Assembly: GCA_051879215.1 (NCBI GenBank)
Contig: JBJELP010000285.1
Coordinates: 1 to 6,183 of the forward strand
Direction: 5' to 3'
From: TWA4 sp051879215
GTDB taxonomy: Bacteria > Bacillota > Clostridia > Lachnospirales > Lachnospiraceae
Length of the DNA: 6,183 nucleotides
The position numbers and the translations under genes are program-made. The notes under the pieces were generated by a model. That model was not told the DNA's origin. It saw only the letters and a program-made list of their open reading frames with translations, and searched no databases. This document shows positions 1-5,507 of this stretch, in pieces; positions within the stretch are counted from its first letter, which is position 1; every line of letters starts with the position of its first letter.

Positions 1-190
1 ATCATGATGCCAGTCTTAAAAAAAATTAATTTACCCAAAGTTCAGAAAGAACCCTTCCCTCAGGATGATACGCAGACCTTTTTTGCTTAATTTATCAGGA
101 AAATGTTGACTTTGCAAACCGAATCCGGCGCTAAATCTCCGCAAATGTCAATTTGAAATAATTTCAAAATCAACTATTGATAAGCAGATA
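1..190. other. Non-coding region downstream of the aminotransferase
   Basis: I see no credible gene here. It holds two inverted repeats. One is TTTGAAAT/ATTTCAAA (152-159 and 161-168), separated by one base and lying 23 bases past the aminotransferase stop codon. The other is an imperfect pair, TTGACTTTGC (106-115) and GCAAATGTCAA (141-151), with a 25-base loop. Neither is followed closely by a T-run on the minus strand, so neither is a convincing terminator. An A8 run at 18-25 would read as T8 on the minus strand, but the nearest stem (GTTC/GAAC, 40-52) is short and 14 bases away. Confidence 0.5.
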
Positions 191-1477
191 TTAGAACTCT
201 CCCAGCAGTTTTTCCACACTGGCAAGCTTCACGCAGAGTACAAATACTCTGGACGCCACCTGAAGTTCCTCCGGACTGGGGAAGGAAGGAGCGATTCGAA
301 TATTGGAATCCTCCGGGTCTTTTCCATAGGGATAGGTTGCACCGGCACCGGTCATAACAACACCCAGTTCTTTACACATGCCGACAATCTTCTTTGCACA
401 GCCCGGCATGGAGTTAAAGGAAATGAAATAACCTCCTCTGGGTTTATACCAGGATCCGATACCCAGATCTCCCAGTTCTTCTTCCAGAGTCTTCAGTACA
501 GCCTCAAATTTAGGACGCAGGATATCACTGTGCTTCTTCATATGAAGACGCAGATGCTCCACATCCTTAAAGAAACGGACATGACGAAGCTGGTTGATCT
601 TATCATGGCCGATGGTCTGAACCGTCATCAGTTTCAGAATATTCTGAATATTTTTTTTAGAAGATGCAATGGCAGATACGCCGGATCCGGGGAAGCTGAT
701 TTTGGATGTGGATGCAAAGATATACACCATATCCGGATTTCCGGCCTTCTCACACTCAGTCAGAATATTCAGCAGCTGATCCTGCTGATCCTCATACAGA
801 TGATGCACACAATAGGCGTTGTCCCAGAAAATACGGAAATCTTCAGCCGCCGGATGCAGGTTGGCAAAGCGACGTACAGTCTCATCGGAATAGGTCTGAC
901 CTGTGGGATTGGAATACTTCGGTACGCACCAGATACCCTTTACCGCAGAATCATTGTTGACATACTGTTCAACCAGATCCATATCCGGACCATCATCATA
1001 CAGCGGGATATTGATCATCTCGATGCCGAACAGCTCTGTAATGGCAAAATGTCTGTCATATCCGGGAACCGGACAAAGGAATTTCACCTTGTCCAGTTTG
1101 CACCAGGGTGTGGATCCGTTGACACCAAAGCTCATGGAACGGGCAACCGTATCATACATGATATTCAGACTGGAATTACCGCAGACAATGACATTGTCCT
1201 TTTCCACTTCCATCATATCGGCAATGAGGCGGCGGCATTCACCGATACCATCCAGGTCACCATAGTTACGGGTATCATTGCCCAGCAGAGTATTCATATC
1301 CGAATGGCTGTTAAAAACATCCAGCATCGGCATTGCCAGTTCCAGCTGAGCCTTTCCCGGCTTTCCTCTGGCCATATTCAGAGAATGGCCTTTTGCAGCT
1401 TCTTCTTTGTACTCAATTTCCAATGCTGCTTTCATGGTCAGCAGTTCATCTCTGGTCATTTCAGAATATTTCTTCAT
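191..1477 (-). CDS. PLP-dependent class I aminotransferase, aspartate aminotransferase type
   Basis: The 428-residue protein is a fold-type I PLP aminotransferase. Visible landmarks are the N-terminal substrate-side segment MARGKPGKAQLEL (35-47), NYGDLDG (71-77), CPVPGYDRHF (135-144), NPTG (190-193), FWDNAY with Asp219 and Tyr222 that would contact the cofactor, STSKISFPG (257-264) with Lys259 as the likely Schiff-base lysine, and Arg394 in SNIRIAPSFP as the likely carboxylate-binding arginine. The 'RGKP' start and the overall layout resemble the PF12897 group, whose member Rv3722c is the main aspartate aminotransferase of Mycobacterium tuberculosis. The probable reaction is aspartate + 2-oxoglutarate to oxaloacetate + glutamate in the cytoplasm, though other amino acids are possible. 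The start is supported by GGAGG with a 7-base spacer (TATATTC). It is separated from the upstream operon by 215 bases and probably has its own promoter. A 349-codon open frame on the opposite strand is a shadow. Confidence 0.9.
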   Translation of the reverse strand: MKKYSEMTRDELLTMKAALEIEYKEEAAKGHSLNMARGKPGKAQLELAMPMLDVFNSHSDMNTLLGNDTRNYGDLDGIGECRRLIADMMEVEKDNVIVCGNSSLNIMYDTVARSMSFGVNGSTPWCKLDKVKFLCPVPGYDRHFAITELFGIEMINIPLYDDGPDMDLVEQYVNNDSAVKGIWCVPKYSNPTGQTYSDETVRRFANLHPAAEDFRIFWDNAYCVHHLYEDQQDQLLNILTECEKAGNPDMVYIFASTSKISFPGSGVSAIASSKKNIQNILKLMTVQTIGHDKINQLRHVRFFKDVEHLRLHMKKHSDILRPKFEAVLKTLEEELGDLGIGSWYKPRGGYFISFNSMPGCAKKIVGMCKELGVVMTGAGATYPYGKDPEDSNIRIAPSFPSPEELQVASRVFVLCVKLASVEKLLGEF

Positions 1478-1511
1478 GAATATACCTCCATAGTTTTATT
1501 TCCTCCCCCAT

Positions 1512-1540
1512 ACAATACCACACGATTTGCAGATAAGCAA
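1512..1540 (-). promoter_or_regulatory. Candidate promoter of the aminotransferase gene
   Basis: On the minus strand, TTGCTT (1540-1535) and TATTGT (1517-1512) are separated by exactly 17 bases, and TG lies one base upstream of the -10 hexamer (extended -10). Transcription would start near 1505, giving a leader of about 28 bases that contains the GGAGG site. The hexamers match sigma-A consensus only partly, so this is a moderate call. A separate promoter fits the 215-base gap to the DUF364 gene. Confidence 0.4.
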
Positions 1541-1566
1541 TGCCAATGTTTCGTATTTCGGGTAAA

Positions 1567-1648
1567 ATACCATGAGTGAAATACCATGAAAGAAATCCTG
1601 AGAGAGATTTCATGAAAAAAATTTCGTGAGAAAAACTCCGTAAGAAAT
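1567..1648. repeat. Degenerate 14-base tandem repeat, six units
   Basis: Reading the plus strand, six units follow without gaps: ATACCATGAGTGAA, ATACCATGAAAGAA, ATCCTGAGAGAG (12 bases), ATTTCATGAAAAAA, ATTTCGTGAGAAAA and ACTCCGTAAGAAAT. The shared pattern is AT(A/T)(C/T)C(A/G)TGA(G/A)(N)(G/A)AA. The array lies between the stop codon of the DUF364 gene and the putative aminotransferase promoter. An 86-codon minus-strand frame covers it but has no family signature, and I do not regard it as a gene. The role is unknown; replication slippage followed by drift is the simplest origin. Confidence 0.6.
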
Positions 1649-1692
1649 GAAACAGCTGAGCCTTCCGGAATACTTTCCCTGAATGAAGTTCT

Positions 1693-2448
1693 TTATGCAT
1701 ACCTGTCTGCAAAGCAGACACGATTCAGTCCCAGAAGCTTTGCAGCACCGGCCAGAGTAATACCAAAAAACAGAACTGTTGTATGAAGATCCATGTAATC
1801 AACGATCGTTCCATTGCAGATCGTAGATCCGGTACAGAGAATCAGATCTGCCCAGGATTCCAGTTTTTTTCCGGTCATTTCCGCACCGTTTTCAACGAGA
1901 ACTCCGTAACGCACGTGACCGATATTTCCCTCATTCAGATCAAAAACACGTACATCAAATCCATTCGTCGACAGCATTTCCAGCAGAGAAGGCTGATAAC
2001 CCACAAGGGCTATTTTCCTTGCATCGGGATAATTTTTCCGCAGATAGGAAAGCATATCACAGGCGCATTGTTCCGGTCCCTCTGTCCGACAGTGAACAGT
2101 GCCGCTGCACTGATCCAGATATTTCATCACGGCATTTACTGCCGCAATAAAGATTCCCCGTGCATGGGGATCCTGTACAATGTCGGCAGAAAGGATTTCG
2201 GCCAGAGAACCGGTATATAAAGTCGGTGCATCGGTAAATGCCTGTCCGAAACTGCCCTTATATTCGGCCTGAATCATCACATCCTTTCCCGTAATAATGG
2301 GAAAATCACGCCGTCTGGTAATACCGATTGCCTCTTCTGGAGAAAGTGCCCGACAGCTGACGCTTATGGTATCGTTTTCAATATGATTCTCCACAAGAAC
2401 CTTTTCAAATGAAGTTTTTACGGTCTGGAATAATTCTTCTTTTGTCAT
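1693..2448 (-). CDS. DUF4213/DUF364 protein, putative heavy-metal binding
   Basis: The 251-residue protein has no signal peptide or membrane segment. The N-terminal part (about 1-90) fits DUF4213. The C-terminal part (about 100-250) fits DUF364 (PF04016, 'putative heavy-metal chelation'), with a Rossmann-like core: KIALVGYQPSL (145-155), VFDLNEGNIG (168-177), WADLILCTGSTICNGTI (199-215) and FFGITLAGAAKLLGLNR (227-243). A Cys/His cluster, CSGTVHC (114-120) with QCAC (127-130), could hold a metal; this is inference. It is the last gene of the transporter operon, 52 bases after the ATPase gene. GGGAGAG (2457-2463) with an 8-base spacer supports the start. The biochemical function of the family is not established. 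Its position suggests handling of the imported metal or of its cofactor. A TATAAT at 2469-2474 on the minus strand could be an internal -10, but it lacks a good -35. Confidence 0.8.
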   Translation of the reverse strand: MTKEELFQTVKTSFEKVLVENHIENDTISVSCRALSPEEAIGITRRRDFPIITGKDVMIQAEYKGSFGQAFTDAPTLYTGSLAEILSADIVQDPHARGIFIAAVNAVMKYLDQCSGTVHCRTEGPEQCACDMLSYLRKNYPDARKIALVGYQPSLLEMLSTNGFDVRVFDLNEGNIGHVRYGVLVENGAEMTGKKLESWADLILCTGSTICNGTIVDYMDLHTTVLFFGITLAGAAKLLGLNRVCFADRYA

Positions 2449-2500
2449 AATTCATTCTCTCCCAATATATTATATTTGTTTCGACCCATGTTCGGTAAGA

Positions 2501-3253
2501 TTAACGGAGTGCGACGTGTGACATTGAATTTGAAATGCCAAGAAATTCTTTCACTTCAGAATCCCATTCTGCCGTATAAAGGTCTCTGCTGTCCACAACT
2601 CCACACAGTTTTCCGCAGATCATAATTCCGGTCCGATCAGAAAGCTGTTTTGCTTCTTCAAAATCATGGGAAACAAATACAATGGTACACCTGTAATTCT
2701 GTCTGATCTGTCGTAATACTTCATACATTTTCTGCTTCGTAACCGGATCCAGAGCTGAAAACGGCTCATCCAGCAACAGCAGATCCGGTTCCGTAATCAA
2801 TGCCCTTGCCAGGGCAGTACGCTGCTTTTCTCCTCCGCTTAATGTACCGGGATATGCTGAAAGAAGATCTGAAATCTCAAATCGGGCAGCTATCTCCCGC
2901 ACGCTGTCTCTGATCTCCGCCTTTGAACGTTTCTGCATTTTCAGACCAAAGCCAATGTTGGACTCCACTGTCATATGGGGAAACAGACAATAATCCTGAT
3001 ACAGATAGCCAATATTTCTCCTGTACACAGGAATATCACTGACGGATTTCCCATGATACAGAACCTGTCCCTGATCCGGTTTGTAAAATCCGGCAAGACA
3101 TTCCAGAAGCATTGTTTTCCCGGATCCCGTTTTCCCCAGAATCGACAGAATTTCATTCTGCCGAACATCAAAGCTGATATTCTGAAGGGCAAAGTTCCCC
3201 CGTTTCAGGGAAAGCCTGTCGATATGGATGATATTTTTATTTCCATCAATCAT
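2501..3253 (-). CDS. ABC importer ATPase, molybdate/tungstate type (ModC-like)
   Basis: The 250-residue cytoplasmic ATPase powers the importer. All nucleotide-binding motifs are present: Walker A GKTGSGKT (40-47), Q-loop Gln86 in YLYQDYCLFPH, signature LSGGEKQR (138-145), Walker B LLLLDE (158-163), D-loop SALD (166-169) and H-loop His196 in VSHD. The 'YQDYCLFPHMTV' and 'LSGGEKQRTALARAL' segments place it in the CUT/Mod/sulfate family of import ATPases. Typical ModC (about 350 residues) carries a C-terminal TOBE/Mop regulatory domain; this protein ends soon after the ATPase core and lacks it. Its ATG overlaps the permease stop in an 8-base overlap (3246-3253). Shine-Dalgarno support is weak, so translational coupling is likely. 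Specificity (molybdate, tungstate, sulfate, other) cannot be read from the ATPase alone. Confidence 0.88.
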   Translation of the reverse strand: MIDGNKNIIHIDRLSLKRGNFALQNISFDVRQNEILSILGKTGSGKTMLLECLAGFYKPDQGQVLYHGKSVSDIPVYRRNIGYLYQDYCLFPHMTVESNIGFGLKMQKRSKAEIRDSVREIAARFEISDLLSAYPGTLSGGEKQRTALARALITEPDLLLLDEPFSALDPVTKQKMYEVLRQIRQNYRCTIVFVSHDFEEAKQLSDRTGIMICGKLCGVVDSRDLYTAEWDSEVKEFLGISNSMSHVALR

Positions 3254-4061
3254 ATTTTCTGTTCTTTCTGTCTTCCCTTGTAAATAAATTTGCCAGTATC
3301 AGTGAAATGGTGGAGATCAGCAGTAAAATAAATGCACTGGCCAGTGCGCCCCCGAGATTATTGGTGCTGACATTCAGATAGATGCTTCCCGGCAGGGTTT
3401 CTGTTTTCATTCTGGTCACCCCCACCAGCATCAGGGTTGCACCAAATTCCCCCAATGCCCGAGACCAGATAAGAATAATGGCACTGATCAGGCTGTTCCG
3501 GCACATGGGAAGGAGAATAGTAAAAAAACAAACTCCGGGTTTTGCCCCCAGAAGTCCTGCAACGTGTTCAAGTTTTATGTCAGATCCGCGAAAGGCAGTG
3601 GAAACAAGTTTGACAGCAAAGGGAAGATTTACAACCAGCTGTGCAATGATCACACCATTCGAACTGAAAATCACCGGAAAACCTGCCGCTTTCAGGGCTT
3701 TTCCCAAAGGTGAGGAAAAAACAAACAGCAGACTGAGTCCCAATACAATGTAAGGCAAAGACATTGTCAGTTCCAGAAGAATCTCAAAAAATCCCCGGAA
3801 CGGCAGATGACAGCGGGTAATGGTATATGCAGCCGGAATGCTGAACAGAAAACAAAGGACTGTTGAAATACAGGCTGACCGGACACTCAGCTGTACTGCA
3901 AAAATAGTTTCCCGCTGCAAAAGACATTCCGGAAGACTTTTCAGCCCCCGGAATGCAATTACAAAAATGTCGCTGCCGACCAACAACAGGGTTACCGCGG
4001 TCAGCAGAATACAGACAGCCTGAAACAGGCTGAAGCTGTGTTTATTATTTTGCCAGTTCAT
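3246..4061 (-). CDS. ABC importer permease, molybdate/tungstate type (ModB-like)
   Basis: This is the integral membrane subunit that forms the channel. With the chosen start it has 271 residues and about six hydrophobic segments (roughly 10-37, 54-80, 94-115, 133-154, 187-201 and 235-259). The EAA-type coupling loop is EHVAGLLGAKPG...LLP (165-185). RALGEFGATLMLVG (201-214) is close to the 'GEFGAT' signature of ModB and related oxyanion permeases. The start is ambiguous: a frame opens at 4121, and further ATGs lie at 4085 (GGAG nine bases upstream) and 4067. I chose 4061 because GGGAAG lies nine bases upstream and because the protein then begins just before the first membrane segment. It overlaps the end of the binding-protein gene by 17 bases, and its stop overlaps the ATPase start, indicating a coupled operon. 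Confidence 0.85.
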   Translation of the reverse strand: MNWQNNKHSFSLFQAVCILLTAVTLLLVGSDIFVIAFRGLKSLPECLLQRETIFAVQLSVRSACISTVLCFLFSIPAAYTITRCHLPFRGFFEILLELTMSLPYIVLGLSLLFVFSSPLGKALKAAGFPVIFSSNGVIIAQLVVNLPFAVKLVSTAFRGSDIKLEHVAGLLGAKPGVCFFTILLPMCRNSLISAIILIWSRALGEFGATLMLVGVTRMKTETLPGSIYLNVSTNNLGGALASAFILLLISTISLILANLFTREDRKNRKYD

Positions 4062-4875
4062 ATCCATAAGCTTCCCAGATGGCATTCGCTTCTTCTCCAA
4101 GAAGGAAACTGCTGAATGCATCTGCAGCCTTTGATTCTTTGTTGAAATTCAGGCGTGCCGAGGGAACCACCTTCACATAAGCATCCATATCTGTGGTTTC
4201 ACACAATTCAACACCATCTGCATTGCAGTTTTCTTTCCAGATAATTGCAGCATCTGCCTCTCCCATTCCAACAACAGTTGCCAGCTGAGGAGCTGTTGTT
4301 GTGGTTGCTCCAAGGTTTACCTTTTCTTTTACACCAAAATCAGAAAATACCTTCATGGCAATTTTCCCGATGGGTGTGGATTCCGGATCGCCGATAACCG
4401 TTACAATTCCTTCCTTACTTAAATCCGCAATTCCGGTGATTCCTTTCGGATTGCCGGAAGCAACTGCAAGTACAGGAATATGTTTCACCAGGTTCACACT
4501 GCCTGCCACAAAGTCAGATACCGGTTTTACTTCTTCTGCAGAACCTGCAATAAAAAAATCACCTTCTTTGGATTCACTGATCTGTGCCTGAATCTGACCG
4601 GCGTTGGCATATACCACGTTCATCTCGCATCCGGTTTCTTCATGAAACTTGTTTGCAATTTCTTCAAAGGGTTTCTGCATTCCTGCCCCACAGTATATAA
4701 GCAGTGTCTGTCCGTTCAGATCCTCTGCAGATTCTGCTGCCTCCGTTGTTTCTGTTGTTTCCTTTGATGATTCCTGACCTGCATCAGCTGTCTGTTTCAC
4801 ATCCTGTTTGGATCCACATGCAAAGCAGCTGAATACCATCAGCATGGTGAGAAGTAACGTTGCAAGTTTTTTCAT
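4045..4875 (-). CDS. ABC importer substrate-binding lipoprotein, ModA-like
   Basis: The 276-residue extracytoplasmic protein should capture the substrate and deliver it to the permease. The N-terminus MKKLATLLLTMLMVFSCFAC is a lipoprotein signal peptide; Cys20 (followed by Gly-Ser) is the likely lipidated residue, although the -3 position is Cys rather than Leu. A Glu/Thr/Ser-rich linker (about 21-52) precedes a type II periplasmic-binding fold of the ModA/SBP_bac_11 kind, with LLIYCGAGMQKPFEEIANKF (58 onward), NAGQIQAQI, GDFFIAGSAEEV, IGDPESTPIGKIAMK and GEADAAIIWKENC. The positions where ModA has serines (the 'AASL' and 'SSG' motifs) read CGAG and NAGQ, so the ligand may differ from molybdate. 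The start is fixed by AAGGAGG seven bases upstream; a longer frame from 4956 has no such site and would hide the signal peptide. It is the first gene of the operon. Confidence 0.85.
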   Translation of the reverse strand: MKKLATLLLTMLMVFSCFACGSKQDVKQTADAGQESSKETTETTEAAESAEDLNGQTLLIYCGAGMQKPFEEIANKFHEETGCEMNVVYANAGQIQAQISESKEGDFFIAGSAEEVKPVSDFVAGSVNLVKHIPVLAVASGNPKGITGIADLSKEGIVTVIGDPESTPIGKIAMKVFSDFGVKEKVNLGATTTTAPQLATVVGMGEADAAIIWKENCNADGVELCETTDMDAYVKVVPSARLNFNKESKAADAFSSFLLGEEANAIWEAYGYELAK

Positions 4876-4882
4876 AAAATGT

Positions 4883-4889
4883 CCTCCTT
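4883..4889 (-). promoter_or_regulatory. Ribosome binding site fixing the binding-protein start
   Basis: AAGGAGG on the minus strand, seven bases from the ATG at 4875-4873. It decides in favour of the 276-residue lipoprotein over the 303-codon open frame beginning at 4956. Confidence 0.85.
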
Positions 4890-4997
4890 GAAAATAACTG
4901 GTACTCTCGAAAAAACCATGTAAACTGCTTTCGGGAATACATTTTGTTACATACAACTTCAGGCAATAATATTTTCATCAGGAAAAATAGAATTTCC

Positions 4998-5037
4998 AAA
5001 AAAGAAAAAGCTGCCCTTTTCCAGAGAAAAGGACAGC
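4998..5037 (-). terminator. Intrinsic terminator/attenuator in the transporter leader
   Basis: On the minus strand the arms GCUGUCCUUUUC (5037-5026) and GAAAAGGGCAGC (5021-5010) pair at 11 of 12 positions around a 4-base loop. They are followed at once by a U-rich tract (UUUUUCUUUUUU, 5009-4998). It lies about 185 bases after the predicted transcription start and 122 bases before the first codon of the binding protein. No recognisable gene stands between promoter and terminator, so it probably acts as a conditional attenuator rather than an end-of-gene terminator. Confidence 0.8.
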
Positions 5038-5084
5038 AAATATACGTATCTGATATATTGCAACGATACAGAAAAAGATGCAGT

Positions 5085-5217
5085 ATACAACTGTGAACCC
5101 CAATCTCCTTTTCAAACGTGAAGGCATTTCCGTTTCCGGAAATACCCCGGGAAGCATCGCTTCCGGCCAATATCCCATGAATTGCATTTTAGGCATATTA
5201 GCTCGAAGGTTGTATGT
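5085..5217 (-). ncRNA. Structured 5' leader, riboswitch-like, class not recognised
   Basis: The transcript predicted to start near 5221 can form a 7-bp closing stem, AUACAAC (5215-5209) with GUUGUAU (5091-5085). This encloses three hairpins. Hairpin A (5199-5169) has AAUAU/AUAUU, then CC/GG and AUG/CAU with an asymmetric UAAA bulge. Hairpin B (5166-5147) has CCGGAAGC/GCUUCCCGG with one bulged C and a GAU loop. Hairpin C (5146-5123) has GGUAUUUCCG and CGGAAAUGCC closed by a GAAA tetraloop, with one G-U pair. B and C abut with no spacer. A terminator follows, and GAAAAGGA (5113-5106) can pair with its 5' arm, as expected of an antiterminator. A 72-codon frame overlaps this region but has no ribosome site. 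The structure was drawn by eye, and the ligand is unknown; a molybdenum- or tungsten-related signal would suit the operon. Confidence 0.5.
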
Positions 5218-5227
5218 TTTTTAAGAA

Positions 5228-5256
5228 ATTTTATCATATTTGCATAATCATGTCAA
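5228..5256 (-). promoter_or_regulatory. Sigma-A promoter of the transporter operon
   Basis: On the minus strand, TTGACA (5256-5251) is a perfect -35. A 17-base spacer leads to TAAAAT (5233-5228), with TG one base before it (extended -10). Transcription should begin near 5221, immediately before the sequence that forms the 5' strand of the leader's closing stem. This is the best promoter in the window. Confidence 0.8.
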
Positions 5257-5298
5257 CAAAAGAACATAACGAAACCGAACTAAAAGAAACATATATGC

Positions 5299-5341
5299 AA
5301 AAAAAAGAGTTATTCTGCAGATGCAGATCCTTTCTGCAGAA
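5299..5341 (-). terminator. Possible minus-strand terminator hairpin upstream of the operon promoter
   Basis: TTCTGCAG (5313-5320) and CTGCAGAA (5334-5341) form a perfect 8-bp stem with a 13-base loop. On the minus strand it is followed, after six bases, by T8 (5306-5299). It could end transcripts arriving from beyond 5341 before they reach the transporter promoter. No minus-strand gene is visible upstream, and the gap before the T-run is longer than ideal, so the call is weak. Confidence 0.35.
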
Positions 5342-5383
5342 AATGATACGCTCCGTAAATGTCGATTTAAATCATGTGTCAGA

Positions 5384-5437
5384 TTAGAATTATTTTAGAA
5401 TTTTTTAATGATTTTTTTTATTGTTATTTTTAGAATT
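5384..5437. repeat. Three TTAGAATT direct repeats upstream of the Rpn-type gene
   Basis: Exact TTAGAATT copies occur at 5384-5391, 5395-5402 and 5430-5437, with start-to-start spacing of 11 and 35 bases, roughly one and three helical turns. The third lies in the spacer of a candidate promoter (5421-5449). They could be operator sites, but the surrounding sequence is very AT-rich, so chance is a real alternative. Confidence 0.35.
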
Positions 5438-5449
5438 ATATGATATGTT
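5421..5449 (+). promoter_or_regulatory. Candidate distal promoter of the Rpn-type gene
   Basis: TTGTTA (5421-5426), a 17-base spacer, then TATGTT (5444-5449) with an extended -10 TG at 5441-5442. Initiation near 5456 would give a leader of about 50 bases that includes the AAGGAGG site. The hexamers are weaker than those of the proximal candidate, but the geometry suits normal translation better. Confidence 0.35.
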
Positions 5450-5461
5450 ATATTACACAAA

Positions 5462-5490
5462 TTGAAAAATAAAACGGTATTTGTTACAAT
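5462..5490 (+). promoter_or_regulatory. Candidate proximal promoter of the Rpn-type gene
   Basis: TTGAAA (5462-5467), a 17-base spacer, and TACAAT (5485-5490) with TG one base before it. By consensus it is the best plus-strand promoter here. However, initiation near 5497 would remove most of the AAGGAGG site at 5491-5497. Either initiation is shifted or this element is not the productive promoter. Confidence 0.4.
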
Positions 5491-5497
5491 AAGGAGG
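5491..5497 (+). promoter_or_regulatory. Ribosome binding site for a TTG start
   Basis: AAGGAGG stands ten bases before TTG at 5508-5510. An in-frame TAA at 5490-5492 excludes any upstream start, and no ATG or GTG lies between. This makes TTG the only well-placed start codon. Confidence 0.75.
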
Positions 5498-5507
5498 AAG
5501 ATCGTAT

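Larger units (their letters stand above)
4949..5217 (-). repeat. Inverted repeat bracketing the operon leader
   Basis: ACATACAACTTC (4949-4960, plus strand) and GAAGGTTGTATGT (5205-5217) are complementary over 12 positions with a single bulged base. In the minus-strand transcript the extreme 5' end (ACAUACAACCUUC) could pair with GAAGUUGUAUGU, which lies between the terminator and the ribosome site. I saw no clear target-site duplication, so a small mobile element is less likely than an RNA or regulatory role. Confidence 0.55.
5257..5507. other. Divergent AT-rich intergenic region
   Basis: About 250 bases separate the transporter promoter from the Rpn-type start. Besides the hairpin, TTAGAATT repeats, promoter candidates and ribosome site listed separately, I find no gene. 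The minus-strand frames here are poly-Ile/Phe translations of AT-rich DNA and have no coding character. Confidence 0.6.

Noticed and set aside
18..52. Possible terminator of the aminotransferase gene (GTTC/GAAC stem and T8 on the minus strand)
   Set aside because: The stem is only 4 bp and the T-run is 14 bases beyond it.
530..1579. Long plus-strand open frame (349 codons) opposite the aminotransferase
   Set aside because: It is antisense to a well-conserved enzyme, rich in His/Ile/Arg without domain motifs, and has no ribosome site at its start.
1461..1721. 86-codon minus-strand frame across the gap between the DUF364 and aminotransferase genes
   Set aside because: It overlaps both neighbours, is built largely from the degenerate 14-base repeat, and has no convincing ribosome site or domain.
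2457..2474. TATAAT on the minus strand as an internal promoter for the DUF364 gene
   Set aside because: No acceptable -35 lies at 16-18 bases, and initiation near 2462 would cut into the ribosome site. The AATATA-T-TATATT palindrome explains the match.
4784..5170. 128-codon minus-strand frame overlapping the lipoprotein start
   Set aside because: It is out of frame with the lipoprotein gene, whose start has a strong ribosome site, and shows no family signature.
4978..5196. 72-codon minus-strand frame in the transporter leader, with a hydrophobic stretch near residues 30-57
   Set aside because: There is no Shine-Dalgarno at either possible start, its start codon lies within a hairpin arm, and its C-terminal codons are the terminator hairpin and U-tract. 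A leader peptide cannot be fully excluded.
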